Below, piece after piece: positions 8,691 to 18,085 of a DNA stretch of 38,494 bases. This stretch comes from a virus. Numbering within the stretch: position 1 is the first letter of the stretch; each line of letters starts with the position of its first letter. The position numbers and the translations under genes were made by a program. A model generated the notes under the pieces. It was given only the letters and a program-made list of their open reading frames with translations. It made no database searches and had not been told where the DNA came from. Where the stretch lies: the IMG/VR virus record IMGVR_UViG_3300027833_000110, positions 1-38,494 of that record. One strand, 5' to 3'.

Positions 8691-8701
8691 GTTCTCTCCG
8701 A

Positions 8702-10216
8702 TTAATTAAGTTGCGTTCCATTCTCGTTAAAGATTAATGGAATATCAGCTCTCAGTGCGTTTAGGGCAGCAACAAAGTTATTTCTTTCAGCACCCACAAA
8801 TGCGCTGTTTAAATCTACTAGTGAACCCAATCTTGAGTTCTGTAATGTACTATCTGAATCTAGTAGTGTGATGTCATCCGCAAGTGAGTTGACCGCTCTT
8901 ACGAGGTCAGTTCTGTTTCCGATAGAACCATCACTATTTAGTATTGCTAGATTACCTACAGCACTATCTAGGGAGTTGAGAGATGCACCAATATTAGCAG
9001 TGGTAGTGTTGTGTGTACTACCAATCGCAGAACCAATCTCACCGTGCAATTCATTGATTGCACCACGTAGTGTGGTTGCGGATGTATTTAGTGAAGCACC
9101 ACCAATCTCTCCATCGACTTCATTGATTGCACCAGTAAGAGTCTTTGCAGTTGTCGTAAGAGTTGTATGCGGTCTTGCACCAATGTCACTATCAAGTTCG
9201 TTTACTGCATCAGCAAGTGAGTTTGCGGTAGTGTTTAATGCCTGTGTGGGTTCGCAGAATGCATTGAGTGTATCAATTTCTTGTTCTAATTCGTAAATGG
9301 CAGATGATACAGTACTTGCAGTTGTACCCATTGCAGCAGCACTAATCGTACCCAACTCTGCATCATGTTCGTTGATTGCATCGGCAACAGTTGTTGCGGT
9401 AGTTGTGATTGCTTGTTTAGGTTCAACAAATGTAATTAAAACATCACGGTCACTGTCAAGTTCGTTGATTGCAGTACTTACTGTTGATGCGTTTGTACCC
9501 ATTGCAACAGCAGTAATTGTACCTAGTTCCGCATCGTGTTCGTTAACAGCACCCACTAAATCATTAGAAGAAGTACTTATATTGTAGTTTGTTGTAGTAC
9601 CACGTATTGCAGTTTCTAGTTCATTGATTGCATCAACGATACCAGTCTGGTCGGTTGTACCAAGTGACGCAAGGGTTCTTTTAGTTCCACCCTCTGCGTT
9701 AAATATGTCTGCTTCAAGTTCATTGACCGCAGCAGTGAGGTTCTTTGAACCAGTTGTAAGAGTTGTATGCGGTCTTGCACCAATGTCACTATCAAGTTCA
9801 CCAATGGCCAATACTAGGTCATTTGCGGTAGTTGATAGGATAGCTGCAACCAGTCCGTTATTAGTTCCCCTGATACCCAATTCAAGTTCATTAACACCTG
9901 ATACGATATCATTCGCATTGGTTGTCAAGTCTGCCTTTGCGTTACCACCACCAGCACCATGAAGGTCACTATCGAGTTCATGTAGTGCAGAGACAATGTT
10001 GTTTGCGGTAAAGTCTGCAAGGTCTGAATCGACTAGTTTATTGGATGTACCACGAATACCTAGTTCCAGTTCGTTAATAGCTGCAACGGCACTAGAATCT
10101 TCGTTCGTGTTTAGTCTACCTGTTGCACCTAAGTCTAAAGACACTGTATTGGAATTAGTTACCAGTTCAGTGAACGTATCGTTAATTGTCGTGATAGTCG
10201 GGGTCGTTGTTGCCAT
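8702..10216 (-). CDS. repetitive fibre protein with ELDSDIG-type repeats
   Basis: 504 residues made of roughly a dozen 30-45-residue units. Each contains a short helix of the type AINELDSDIG or AVNELELGIRG, followed by a Thr/Ser-rich linker (TTLTTTAKTL, AMGTNASTVS). The heptad-like spacing of Ile/Leu suggests a trimeric coiled-coil/beta shaft as in T4-type short or long fibres and whiskers. The start codon shares one base with the stop of the 67-residue gene (TAATG). It is transcribed with the two tetrapeptide-repeat proteins downstream. It may be a tail fibre shaft, a baseplate-attached spike or a whisker; the sequence alone does not decide. Confidence 0.7.
   Translation of the reverse strand: MATTTPTITTINDTFTELVTNSNTVSLDLGATGRLNTNEDSSAVAAINELELGIRGTSNKLVDSDLADFTANNIVSALHELDSDLHGAGGGNAKADLTTNANDIVSGVNELELGIRGTNNGLVAAILSTTANDLVLAIGELDSDIGARPHTTLTTGSKNLTAAVNELEADIFNAEGGTKRTLASLGTTDQTGIVDAINELETAIRGTTTNYNISTSSNDLVGAVNEHDAELGTITAVAMGTNASTVSTAINELDSDRDVLITFVEPKQAITTTATTVADAINEHDAELGTISAAAMGTTASTVSSAIYELEQEIDTLNAFCEPTQALNTTANSLADAVNELDSDIGARPHTTLTTTAKTLTGAINEVDGEIGGASLNTSATTLRGAINELHGEIGSAIGSTHNTTTANIGASLNSLDSAVGNLAILNSDGSIGNRTDLVRAVNSLADDITLLDSDSTLQNSRLGSLVDLNSAFVGAERNNFVAALNALRADIPLIFNENGTQLN
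9156..9199 (-). repeat. 44-bp exact direct repeat, copy 1
   Basis: An identical 44-base segment recurs exactly 600 bases further on (9756-9799). Both copies are in the same reading frame and encode ELDSDIGARPHTTLT. This is much closer identity than between the other units of the fibre gene and suggests recent duplication or gene conversion. Confidence 0.85.
9756..9799 (-). repeat. 44-bp exact direct repeat, copy 2
   Basis: Second copy of the repeat at 9156-9199. The 600-base spacing is 200 codons, so recombination between copies would keep the frame and shorten the fibre by 200 residues. Confidence 0.85.
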
Positions 10217-10419
10217 TACAGTTTCTCTATTAGTTTGTTGAGGAGTTCTTTTATCTCACCGACTTCATTCTTTAATTCTCGAAACTCTTTATCTTTATTC
10301 TTTCGTTTGATTTTATTCGAACGTGCTCTATCTATCTCATCTTTATTTATATTAATTATAGCACCCGATTGCGTCCTTGCAAAACTTTGACTTCCATCAA
10401 CCATTGTATACTTACTCAT
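10216..10419 (-). CDS. small coiled-coil protein beside DUF4815 gene
   Basis: 67 residues. The first half is polar (MSKYTMVDGSQSFARTQSG); residues 33-67 are a strongly charged predicted helix ending in a leucine-heptad coiled coil (ELKNEVGEIKELLNKLIEKL). The gene shares one base (TAATG) with both its upstream and its downstream neighbour, which indicates translational coupling with the giant wedge protein and the fibre protein. Unknown function; a small connector or chaperone for trimeric fibres would fit. Confidence 0.65.
   Translation of the reverse strand: MSKYTMVDGSQSFARTQSGAIININKDEIDRARSNKIKRKNKDKEFRELKNEVGEIKELLNKLIEKL
10344..10351 (-). promoter_or_regulatory. possible intragenic late promoter (TATAAATA)
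   Basis: An exact TATAAATA core lies inside the 67-residue gene, where it encodes part of NINKDE. It would start a transcript about 120 bases before the fibre gene at 10216 and could boost the fibre block. The same NINK-coding word gives an intragenic match at 29827-29834, so codon use alone may explain it. Confidence 0.35.
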
Positions 10420-13400
10420 TATACCGCCAGTGCAATTGCTCTAAAGTCTTTGAATACTGGTATCCTAGATGAGTTGTTCGAACGCATCACAATCTTAAAC
10501 TGATATTGTGTGAATGGGTCAACAGAACCACCATCACCACCAATCAGAAAACGATACTCACGGAAGTTTCTTTCGTCTGGCGCAATTGATGATTCTGGAG
10601 CTTGGTACGTCCAGTCCTCATTAAAGATAACAACACCGTCCGTTGCAACTCTGTAGTACAAGTCGAAGTCTGCACCAGAAGGTCTCAATGCAGCAACAAG
10701 TACTTTCATACCAACAGCATCTTCTGCAAGAGTCGCTGGTGAGGTAATATGTTTCGCAAGTGCAGACCCACCGAAAGCTACGGTTTCTGCTGTAAACGTT
10801 AATGGAATGTTGACACCATTCTCAGTACCACTGGCAACCTGATTATCAATAAGGTTGCTTATTGTTGTAAGAGAAGTTCTTTGTGCATCAATCAATGGTG
10901 ATACATCTGCACGGACAGTTGCCATATTAACTTTGAATGTTGTTGACCGAACACCCGAACCAAGTTCAGACGTTTCGTTCTGTGTTTTTGCAATAAGTTT
11001 TGGTGAGGAGAAAAAGTTCTCTTGACCAATAGCTACTTCCGAACTGTACTCCGCATCTTTCTGATATCTTACTTGTTGACCAGTTACAGCAGCAAGAGAT
11101 TTACCAGTAGTATATTTTACACCATACGTCAGTGATGTGTCATCAGGTAAGAGTGTAGTAAAGTTTGGTGTGACACCGTCAAACTGAATTTGTTTGTCAG
11201 CGATTACTGTAGCACCACCAAATCTACCACCAGATGTTGAAGCACTGTCTGCTTCAAATCTTAGTCCGAACCCGTCAACGTGTGTAACAACTTTACTTCC
11301 GTTAATACTTGAACCAAGGATACCATTATATCTGGTTGCGTCTGTAAGTCCTTCAATGATGATTGTGTCAGTCTTTGCATAACCATGATTTGGGAACAAC
11401 ATAGTAACTGTTGCATCACCACTGTCAGTAAAGAATGGATTACTTGACGCCAATTCTTTTTCCGTATCACGGTTTTCGAAGATTGCATAACCACCCGCAG
11501 TATCGAATTGTGCTTGAAAGAGTTTGAACGACAAGTCTTTTGTTTGGTCTGGTTGCCAAGTCTTACCATTCTGTGACTTAAACAATGAACCCATTGAAGG
11601 TTGACGAGAGATTCTTTTCTCGGTAGAACCCAATTCAAATGCATAGGTCTCTGCAACATATGCTTCGTATTCAATAGATTCAGCCAAAAGTACAATCGCA
11701 TAATCCGTATTAGCATTCAAGTAGACTGGTTCGTCAAATTCGAATGTTGTAGGTGCAGCAGCTACTCCAGCTTGTGTCTGGGTTCCTGCTACACTGACCG
11801 ATGACGGTGGTAGTACTTTAATCGCATTACCGATAATATCTTCAGCAGAAGGGACACCGTTAACCATAGGACGAATCTGTAGTTCAATCGAAATACTACT
11901 ATCCTTACTCTTAAAGAAAGTTTGAACCTTAGTTACAAACATACCAGAGGGGTTGGTTACCGTGAACGATTGTGCAAGTGGGTCACGATTACGGACTCGT
12001 GTAGTTTCTGTCCATCTTCGAGTTCTGGTTTGGGTAATACGAGTAGATGTAATACTTCGTTGTTTAGTTTCCAATGTTCCCTGTGCAACATAGTTTATGT
12101 TAGCATGAGACAGTGCGTTTGTGTCATCATTCTTACTGATATCAAGTAACTTAAACTCACGAGTACCACAACGGAAACGTTCCGTAGGTGAACTCGGAAG
12201 AAAGAATGAACCTTCAATTCTACCATTAACATCGGCTTCTAGGTTAGAAGTACCTTGTGGGTGAGAAGAACTATTTTGAAACTGTCGTCCATAGAAAGTA
12301 CCACTGTTTTTACGAGCAAATCTATCGAACGTTTCTTCACGACAGAAGTGTGCGACTGGTTTGCCATCAAAGAATGGGAAGTAACGAGTACTAGGTCGTA
12401 GACCTTCTGCTTTAAAGAATATTTTTCTTGAACGCATGAAAGGAATAAATGTCAGTGATACTGTTCTGTCACCAACTACTTTACGAACAGTTCTATTACC
12501 TACAACAACACTCTGTGAGAACGTGGTGGTTGTTACTCTATCTTGACCGAAAGTCGTATTAGAGGTTGCACTGATACCGTTGGATTGTCTAGATGTGGTT
12601 GTATCTACACCATTCCAGTTCCATGCATTCACTCCTCTCCATCCACCAAACAGATTACCACCAAAACCACCTTCACCACCAATACCAAATCCAAATCCAA
12701 GCATAGGAATGAATGGACGACCACTCCAGACCCAAGGAGTCATTCCTCTACCAACAGCGGTTCCCGCTGCAAGTTCGCCTTCATTGAGGATACCGAGGTC
12801 TTCGGTTGAAGTCTTGTTGATTACATTTGCTGGTGAATATGTAGTTGATTGCCAGTCATCAGATGCTGGTGACAATGTAAGAGAACCTTCACCAGTGATA
12901 ACGGCAAATGGGTTTACATTCTCTGTTCCAGACACTAATGGTTGGGAGATAGCTTCTTTATGTGTGTAGTTAAGATAAACAGTATCACCTTTCATGATAG
13001 TGTTACTTGAAAGCGCACTATCGTATATAAGTGAAATGTTGTCTTCTACTGTCTGGGGTGCTAATAGACCTCTAGATGGGTCAATGGCAGAACGGTTTTC
13101 TGCGTTTGCAGCATCAGTAAAACTTCTATCTACGAAGTTGTCAACAAAGAAACCAGACTTAGTTCTTGTATTACCGTCACTATCTAACACCAATAGAGAA
13201 GATGTCTGAACTTCAAGAAGACTTAACGAGGTTACTTCTTCTAGATTGTCAATACGTTTCTCAAGTTTAGAGATGTCCTTCATCGTGAATCGTTTTGCTT
13301 CAAGTGGATTCATCGCAATGTCGGAGTCATTCAAACCATATGCGTTATGTTCTATTTCAAAAAGACCCAACGTATCTAGTGGAGTAGCTGGAATCTGTGA

Positions 13401-15629
13401 AGCAAATCCTGCTTCACCTAGAATGTTTTTAATCTCACCATCTTTTGTAACAACAATCTTATCAGAACGAGGAACATAATATTCAACATCCCCTTGAAAG
13501 ATATCACCGTTAGTAGGTATTTCGTTATGTGCTGCGTCACCGGCAACAAATAGTCCAGCTGAGTCAACCGAAGAACGAAAATCGATTACGTCACGTAGAC
13601 TAACTGAACTACGAGGGCCAACATTAAAAGTAGGAATATCTTCATACTCAACTTGACCTGTGTAAGAGTTCACTGAAAAGTAATCACCAGCACCATGAGT
13701 GAAGTGTTTATATCTTGTGAATACCGCACCAGAGGGCGCTGTTGCACCACCATCAAGAACGAGACGAGCGTTATCATAGAAACCCGCACGTTGTCCGTTA
13801 TCAACAGTAAAGAGATAAGATAAGTCTGCACCAGAAGAATCATTTTGTTTGATTGACAGTGTGTTATATAAATCTGTTGCGTGTAAGTTTACAAACTTAG
13901 TTCCTGTTCCGTCCGACTCAACCGCACCACTAAAAGTAGTTTCGACTAATGTCTTTTGACGAACCGAAGGTTGCGCTTTGTTTACTTTAGCATATACCGT
14001 AACTGCTTGACTATTAGGAAGACTTGTGATTGTTGATGAGTTTGTTCCCGCACCGTTAGCGGAAGCAGCAACTATAACACCAGTATCGTTACGTGTAAAA
14101 ATCCACTGAGAGGTATTAGCAAAAGTCTCTCCCGTGGCGGAAAGTGATATTGTCAACGAACCCGAACCATTTGACGTACCAGTTATAATACGTTGAACTT
14201 CAAAGTCAACATCTGTAATATTCTTTGGACGAGGGTTAGGTAAAGCGTACACCAAGTTTGTAGCAAGTGATTGTTTAATTACAGCCTTATTACCAACTAG
14301 TATAGGTTGAGCAACTCGTATACTACTAGTACCCAAGGACTTAACGTTACGTAGTGATTGTCCACTGTTCATTTGAATATCGAACAGGTATACACGATAG
14401 TTTGCACCATCTTCTTCTACAGCACGAACTCTTGCAGTACCTATGGTAGAACCACCATGTGCCACAGCAGAACGTAAATTCTGTTTTGCGAACGTTCTGA
14501 TATCCAAATTACCTTTCAAGACATTACACAAAAAGTATTGTCCGTAAGTAATACCAGCGACTTCATTAGTAAGTGTCGCAGTGCCTCTTGGTTTTGGAAT
14601 GACCAATGGGTCTGATGCGCTAGAGTTGGCACGATGACCATTTACATAAGCCGTACCATCAGATACCGAAGCGATTAAGTTTGTACCAGAATCAGAGAAA
14701 TCTACAGTGAAGGTCTTTGCGATATAATCACCAGACTCTTCTTTAGTTCTTATCGCAACCATTTCATCAGGTGCTGCATAACCATCAAACCCAGAAACTT
14801 GGGCAACCGTATTACCATCAACCACTTTTGCGTAGTAAACAAAGTTCTCATCACTAGCAACTAGGTCTTGTGTAGTAAGTGTAAGTTTGATACGATAACG
14901 GTCTGCGCCAGGCGAAGACAGGTTAGGTGTAGAGCCTTGGTTATCATATAACTCTTGAGTATCAGCAACAGTAATAATATCTTCTGTTACTTTGAAACCA
15001 ACAACCTTGCTTGGATATCTAGTATACTTCGAAAGATGAATGGTTTGTGGAGGAGAATATACGAATCGACCACGAACAAAGAAGTCACCCTCAGCAACTG
15101 AGAATTGACACCCTACACCAATAGCAGGGTTCGCTACTGTGTTAGTAGACTGGACAGTAAGTGTGTCCGACCCATTAGAAATATCTTCACCAGCATTCAG
15201 ACGAATGGTTAATTCACCAGCATTGGCAGATGCGGTACTTGTGTATTGTACATATAATGTTGCGGGGTCACTACCTTCGGCAGCAAGAACTTCTAATACT
15301 CTCGCTTTAACACCAGACGTTTGTCCAGTAAACTCAGTTCCAACTAAGGTCGTTAGGACTGTTGGTAGAGTGTTTGTAGCCGTATTTAGTTTAATGAATT
15401 CGGATGCGGTATCTGGCGATGACCCGCCTGGATTTACAGCTGCACCATCTTCAAAGAGGTTTCGTCCTAACCTACTAATTTCTTCTTGGACAATAGTTTG
15501 CATCTGTGTAAGTTCACGTGCTTGCAATGCACGACCACTGTTAAACAGAATACGATGATAGTTATCACTATCTTTAAAATCATCCTTGTAAGAGGAGTTA
15601 AATACGTTGGATGTAAATGTCTTTGGCAT
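10419..15629 (-). CDS. giant DUF4815-type baseplate wedge protein (gp7/gp10-like role)
   Basis: 1736 residues, the largest gene here. The N-terminus (NYHRILFNSGRALQARELTQMQ) and the mid region (RFTMKDISKLEKRIDNLEEVTSLSLLE, with a coiled coil near residue 800) are typical of DUF4815 proteins of cyanophage-like myoviruses. Near 970-1010 there is a Gly/Phe/Trp-rich loop (GFGFGIGGEGGFGG). The C-terminal third (DPLAQSFTV, YAIVLLAE, LSFKLFQAQF) is beta-rich. It lies directly downstream of gp8 and takes the place where T4 has gp7 and gp10, so an outer wedge component holding fibres is likely. The assignment to gp7 or gp10 is by position only. The start lies 11 bases after the gp8 stop; no frameshift is seen over 5.2 kb. 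Confidence 0.75.
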   Translation of the reverse strand: MPKTFTSNVFNSSYKDDFKDSDNYHRILFNSGRALQARELTQMQTIVQEEISRLGRNLFEDGAAVNPGGSSPDTASEFIKLNTATNTLPTVLTTLVGTEFTGQTSGVKARVLEVLAAEGSDPATLYVQYTSTASANAGELTIRLNAGEDISNGSDTLTVQSTNTVANPAIGVGCQFSVAEGDFFVRGRFVYSPPQTIHLSKYTRYPSKVVGFKVTEDIITVADTQELYDNQGSTPNLSSPGADRYRIKLTLTTQDLVASDENFVYYAKVVDGNTVAQVSGFDGYAAPDEMVAIRTKEESGDYIAKTFTVDFSDSGTNLIASVSDGTAYVNGHRANSSASDPLVIPKPRGTATLTNEVAGITYGQYFLCNVLKGNLDIRTFAKQNLRSAVAHGGSTIGTARVRAVEEDGANYRVYLFDIQMNSGQSLRNVKSLGTSSIRVAQPILVGNKAVIKQSLATNLVYALPNPRPKNITDVDFEVQRIITGTSNGSGSLTISLSATGETFANTSQWIFTRNDTGVIVAASANGAGTNSSTITSLPNSQAVTVYAKVNKAQPSVRQKTLVETTFSGAVESDGTGTKFVNLHATDLYNTLSIKQNDSSGADLSYLFTVDNGQRAGFYDNARLVLDGGATAPSGAVFTRYKHFTHGAGDYFSVNSYTGQVEYEDIPTFNVGPRSSVSLRDVIDFRSSVDSAGLFVAGDAAHNEIPTNGDIFQGDVEYYVPRSDKIVVTKDGEIKNILGEAGFASQIPATPLDTLGLFEIEHNAYGLNDSDIAMNPLEAKRFTMKDISKLEKRIDNLEEVTSLSLLEVQTSSLLVLDSDGNTRTKSGFFVDNFVDRSFTDAANAENRSAIDPSRGLLAPQTVEDNISLIYDSALSSNTIMKGDTVYLNYTHKEAISQPLVSGTENVNPFAVITGEGSLTLSPASDDWQSTTYSPANVINKTSTEDLGILNEGELAAGTAVGRGMTPWVWSGRPFIPMLGFGFGIGGEGGFGGNLFGGWRGVNAWNWNGVDTTTSRQSNGISATSNTTFGQDRVTTTTFSQSVVVGNRTVRKVVGDRTVSLTFIPFMRSRKIFFKAEGLRPSTRYFPFFDGKPVAHFCREETFDRFARKNSGTFYGRQFQNSSSHPQGTSNLEADVNGRIEGSFFLPSSPTERFRCGTREFKLLDISKNDDTNALSHANINYVAQGTLETKQRSITSTRITQTRTRRWTETTRVRNRDPLAQSFTVTNPSGMFVTKVQTFFKSKDSSISIELQIRPMVNGVPSAEDIIGNAIKVLPPSSVSVAGTQTQAGVAAAPTTFEFDEPVYLNANTDYAIVLLAESIEYEAYVAETYAFELGSTEKRISRQPSMGSLFKSQNGKTWQPDQTKDLSFKLFQAQFDTAGGYAIFENRDTEKELASSNPFFTDSGDATVTMLFPNHGYAKTDTIIIEGLTDATRYNGILGSSINGSKVVTHVDGFGLRFEADSASTSGGRFGGATVIADKQIQFDGVTPNFTTLLPDDTSLTYGVKYTTGKSLAAVTGQQVRYQKDAEYSSEVAIGQENFFSSPKLIAKTQNETSELGSGVRSTTFKVNMATVRADVSPLIDAQRTSLTTISNLIDNQVASGTENGVNIPLTFTAETVAFGGSALAKHITSPATLAEDAVGMKVLVAALRPSGADFDLYYRVATDGVVIFNEDWTYQAPESSIAPDERNFREYRFLIGGDGGSVDPFTQYQFKIVMRSNNSSRIPVFKDFRAIALAV

Positions 15630-15640
15630 CTCTGGTTACC

Positions 15641-16999
15641 TTAAATTTGGATTACGATTTTAATATCTTCGGTCTGTTCAGCACTACGTGTAATTGACGC
15701 ACGATTGTCAATGTATAGTACATCCCCAGAGAATATATCTACTTCAGGATTAACGAATGGAGCATATGTTGCATTCAAACTACCAGCACCATTACCGACA
15801 AGTTCTGTTATGTTTTCACCAGCACCAAAGTTTCCGAATCCAGTTACTTCTGTCTGGTGATACCAAATAGTGTCGGAGTCTATCTTATCTATATAAGCCT
15901 TCACACCAGATGTTCCACCGACCATAATGTTATCGGTAGTAAATTGTGTTGAGAAACTTGAGAACTCTAAACGCTTAAGTGCAAGACCTGTTGATGCAGT
16001 AAAGTCTACTGAACCAGAACTGTCCTTCATATTCTTTATGAGTCCAACCTGACGGAAGTCGTTACCGATAATAAAGTCAGTACCCTCAGCACCTTCAGGT
16101 TTTACGTTGAACATAATTGCGGTAGAACGAAGGTCATCCCTTGGGTCTGCACCGAGTCCACCTACACTACCTAAGACAGCTCTTACCGATGCGGGTTTAG
16201 TTGGTGAACCACCACCAGTTATTGACACAGAAGCGGCATTGTATCCCGAACCTAATGTGTATGAACCAGAACTATCAATAAGTTCTACTTGGGTAACCTG
16301 TCCACCAGAAATACCTGCACCAGCTTTTGCTTTTGTTCCGTCACCTACAATAGTAACCGTAGGAGTAGATGAGTAACCACTACCACCTGAGTCGATTACA
16401 TAACCAACAATTTGTCCTACAATTGCAGCCTGTTGAACTAATTTCTGTTCTACGATTGCAGCAGGAGAATCCGAGTCGGTAGCACCAACCAATGTTACTG
16501 GGAGGTAGTTTGCGGAGATATATTTGTTTGCATCCAAAGCACCAATAGAGTACAAGAACTTCCAGATATAACCATCTGCGGTATCAAACGGGGTTCCTGT
16601 CGTGTTACCAGTAGGTTGCACGGTAGACACCTGTGCTTGACCAACAGTGTTCTTTGATTGTTGGATACACATATAAACTTGGTTGTTATCGTTCATGACA
16701 TAGTATGTCTGTGCGGGATAACCTACCTGTGCGTCATCGTATGCACTATAAACTGCACCAGAAGACCAGTTGTATCTAGGAACAACAAAAGAGTAGTCGA
16801 TAACATTTTTGACAGACTGTAATCCAAGACGAAAGTTTCTTTCTTCTCGTGAACTGTTGATAGCCGCAGGTGCAATGTCAGAATCATTCCAATCTTCGGA
16901 ACGTCCAATTCCAATGAAGTATTCTTCAGATGCAGTACCTATGTCAGCTGATATCGACTGGATGACTTGTTTTTTAATTCTTTGAGTTACAATCGCCAT
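15641..16999 (-). CDS. 8: baseplate wedge protein gp8
   Basis: 452 residues against 334 in T4. The N-terminal pattern is that of gp8: EEYFIGIGRSEDWND, then a conserved VVPRYNW and DGYIWKFLYSI (residues 143-152), the core fold of this dimeric wedge protein. Extra length comes mainly from a Gly/Val-rich insertion at about 195-275 (GGSGYSSTPTVTIVGDG, then LGSGYNAASVSITGGG), two copies of a beta motif often inserted in marine phage structural proteins. AAAGGATAA precedes the start. It lies between the gp10-like gene and the DUF4815 gene, all wedge components. gp8 binds the gp7/gp10 and gp6 side of the wedge in T4. Confidence 0.85.
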   Translation of the reverse strand: MAIVTQRIKKQVIQSISADIGTASEEYFIGIGRSEDWNDSDIAPAAINSSREERNFRLGLQSVKNVIDYSFVVPRYNWSSGAVYSAYDDAQVGYPAQTYYVMNDNNQVYMCIQQSKNTVGQAQVSTVQPTGNTTGTPFDTADGYIWKFLYSIGALDANKYISANYLPVTLVGATDSDSPAAIVEQKLVQQAAIVGQIVGYVIDSGGSGYSSTPTVTIVGDGTKAKAGAGISGGQVTQVELIDSSGSYTLGSGYNAASVSITGGGSPTKPASVRAVLGSVGGLGADPRDDLRSTAIMFNVKPEGAEGTDFIIGNDFRQVGLIKNMKDSSGSVDFTASTGLALKRLEFSSFSTQFTTDNIMVGGTSGVKAYIDKIDSDTIWYHQTEVTGFGNFGAGENITELVGNGAGSLNATYAPFVNPEVDIFSGDVLYIDNRASITRSAEQTEDIKIVIQI

Positions 17000-17011
17000 T
17001 TCATTTATCCT

Positions 17012-18043
17012 TTAGGGGTTCACTATTGTTGTGCCGTTATTAGACACAAAGAACCATTTGCTTTTTGTTGAGTTCCATACTAGTATACATCCGTCACCTT
17101 CACCAAATGAAACGTAACCATTGTTATTACAACCAAATATTTTAGATGTACTTCCTGCTTGTAATCTTACTTCACCAGCACCTACATTACTGAAGTGTTT
17201 TACTTCAGCTTGAATAGTGCCATCCGAAATAGTCGGAAGAATCAGACCACCAGAGTTAAATACTGTTAATGGTTCCGATAAATCTACAGCAGTTGTTGTT
17301 GCAACGTCCGAACCCTTTTCAAGAACAAGTTTGTTTACAATCTGTACTGCACCAGTACCCTTTGCACCAATCTTCAGACTGATATTAGTATCACCACCGT
17401 CAACATCGATTACAGCTGCATTACCTGTCGCAGCGTTTGTGATTGTAACGAAGTTAATCGCACTTGCAGTCTTTACAAACTTTAAGTACTCATCACCGTC
17501 ACTATCGAAGAGAATTGAACCACCATCAATACCACCAAACGTTGGATTGTTGACAGTTAAACTACTGATAGTCTTATTGGTTAATGTCTGAGTCTGGTTT
17601 GCAAAAACGAATGTGTCGTTAGTAGTTAGTGCGGGGAGTGCCATGTTACGATTCGCACTTATGTCACCTACTGTTAAATTGTAAGTATGACTTGCGTTCG
17701 CATCACGAATCTTAGGGGTTGTCATTATAGGAACAAGAATGGTCTTATTAGACAACGTCTGTGTGTCAGAGTCTAGAATAATAGTACCACTTGTATCAGG
17801 AAGATATATGTCATTACTCTGTGTTGGTTCTATTGTTTGCACCAACGTTTGGAAAGAATTTTCAGCTTGACCTTCGAATAATGCACCACCAAGAGTCAGA
17901 CTAACAGATGCTGTGGCAGAGTCACCACCAACTGCCACATAGAGTTCTGTGAAGTTCTCGTTTATTTTCTGTGCAGCAACACGTAGGGTATCACCCGTTC
18001 CGTCATTTGCCGCTGTTCCTCTGTTTACCGTCTGTCTTGCCAT
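17012..18043 (-). CDS. gp10-like N-terminus structural/fibre protein
   Basis: 343 residues. The start (VNRGTAANDGTGDTLRVAAQKINENFTELY) closely resembles the N-terminus of T4 gp10 and of other wedge-attached proteins. The rest is repetitive beta sequence with motifs TQTLSNKTI and TQTLTNKTI and NKLVLEKGSDV, typical of fibre shafts, ending in SKWFFVSNNGT. T4 gp10 has 602 residues, so this is shorter and its C-terminal domains differ. It has its own late promoter 25 bases upstream (18068-18075). It is probably a baseplate-peripheral trimer that holds fibres or covers the wedge; calling it gp10 outright would go too far. Confidence 0.65.
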   Translation of the reverse strand: MARQTVNRGTAANDGTGDTLRVAAQKINENFTELYVAVGGDSATASVSLTLGGALFEGQAENSFQTLVQTIEPTQSNDIYLPDTSGTIILDSDTQTLSNKTILVPIMTTPKIRDANASHTYNLTVGDISANRNMALPALTTNDTFVFANQTQTLTNKTISSLTVNNPTFGGIDGGSILFDSDGDEYLKFVKTASAINFVTITNAATGNAAVIDVDGGDTNISLKIGAKGTGAVQIVNKLVLEKGSDVATTTAVDLSEPLTVFNSGGLILPTISDGTIQAEVKHFSNVGAGEVRLQAGSTSKIFGCNNNGYVSFGEGDGCILVWNSTKSKWFFVSNNGTTIVNP

Positions 18044-18067
18044 TGTTTTGTTCCGTCTTGTTTTATC

Positions 18068-18075
18068 TATTTATA
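18068..18075 (-). promoter_or_regulatory. T4-type late promoter (TATAAATA)
   Basis: The minus strand reads CTTATAAATAGATAAAAC in the 42-base gap between two genes. A start near 18062 leaves a leader of about 19 bases with a weak CGGA site before the ATG at 18043. It would drive the gp10-like, gp8, DUF4815 and fibre block. Confidence 0.85.
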
Positions 18076-18085
18076 AGAGTTGTTA

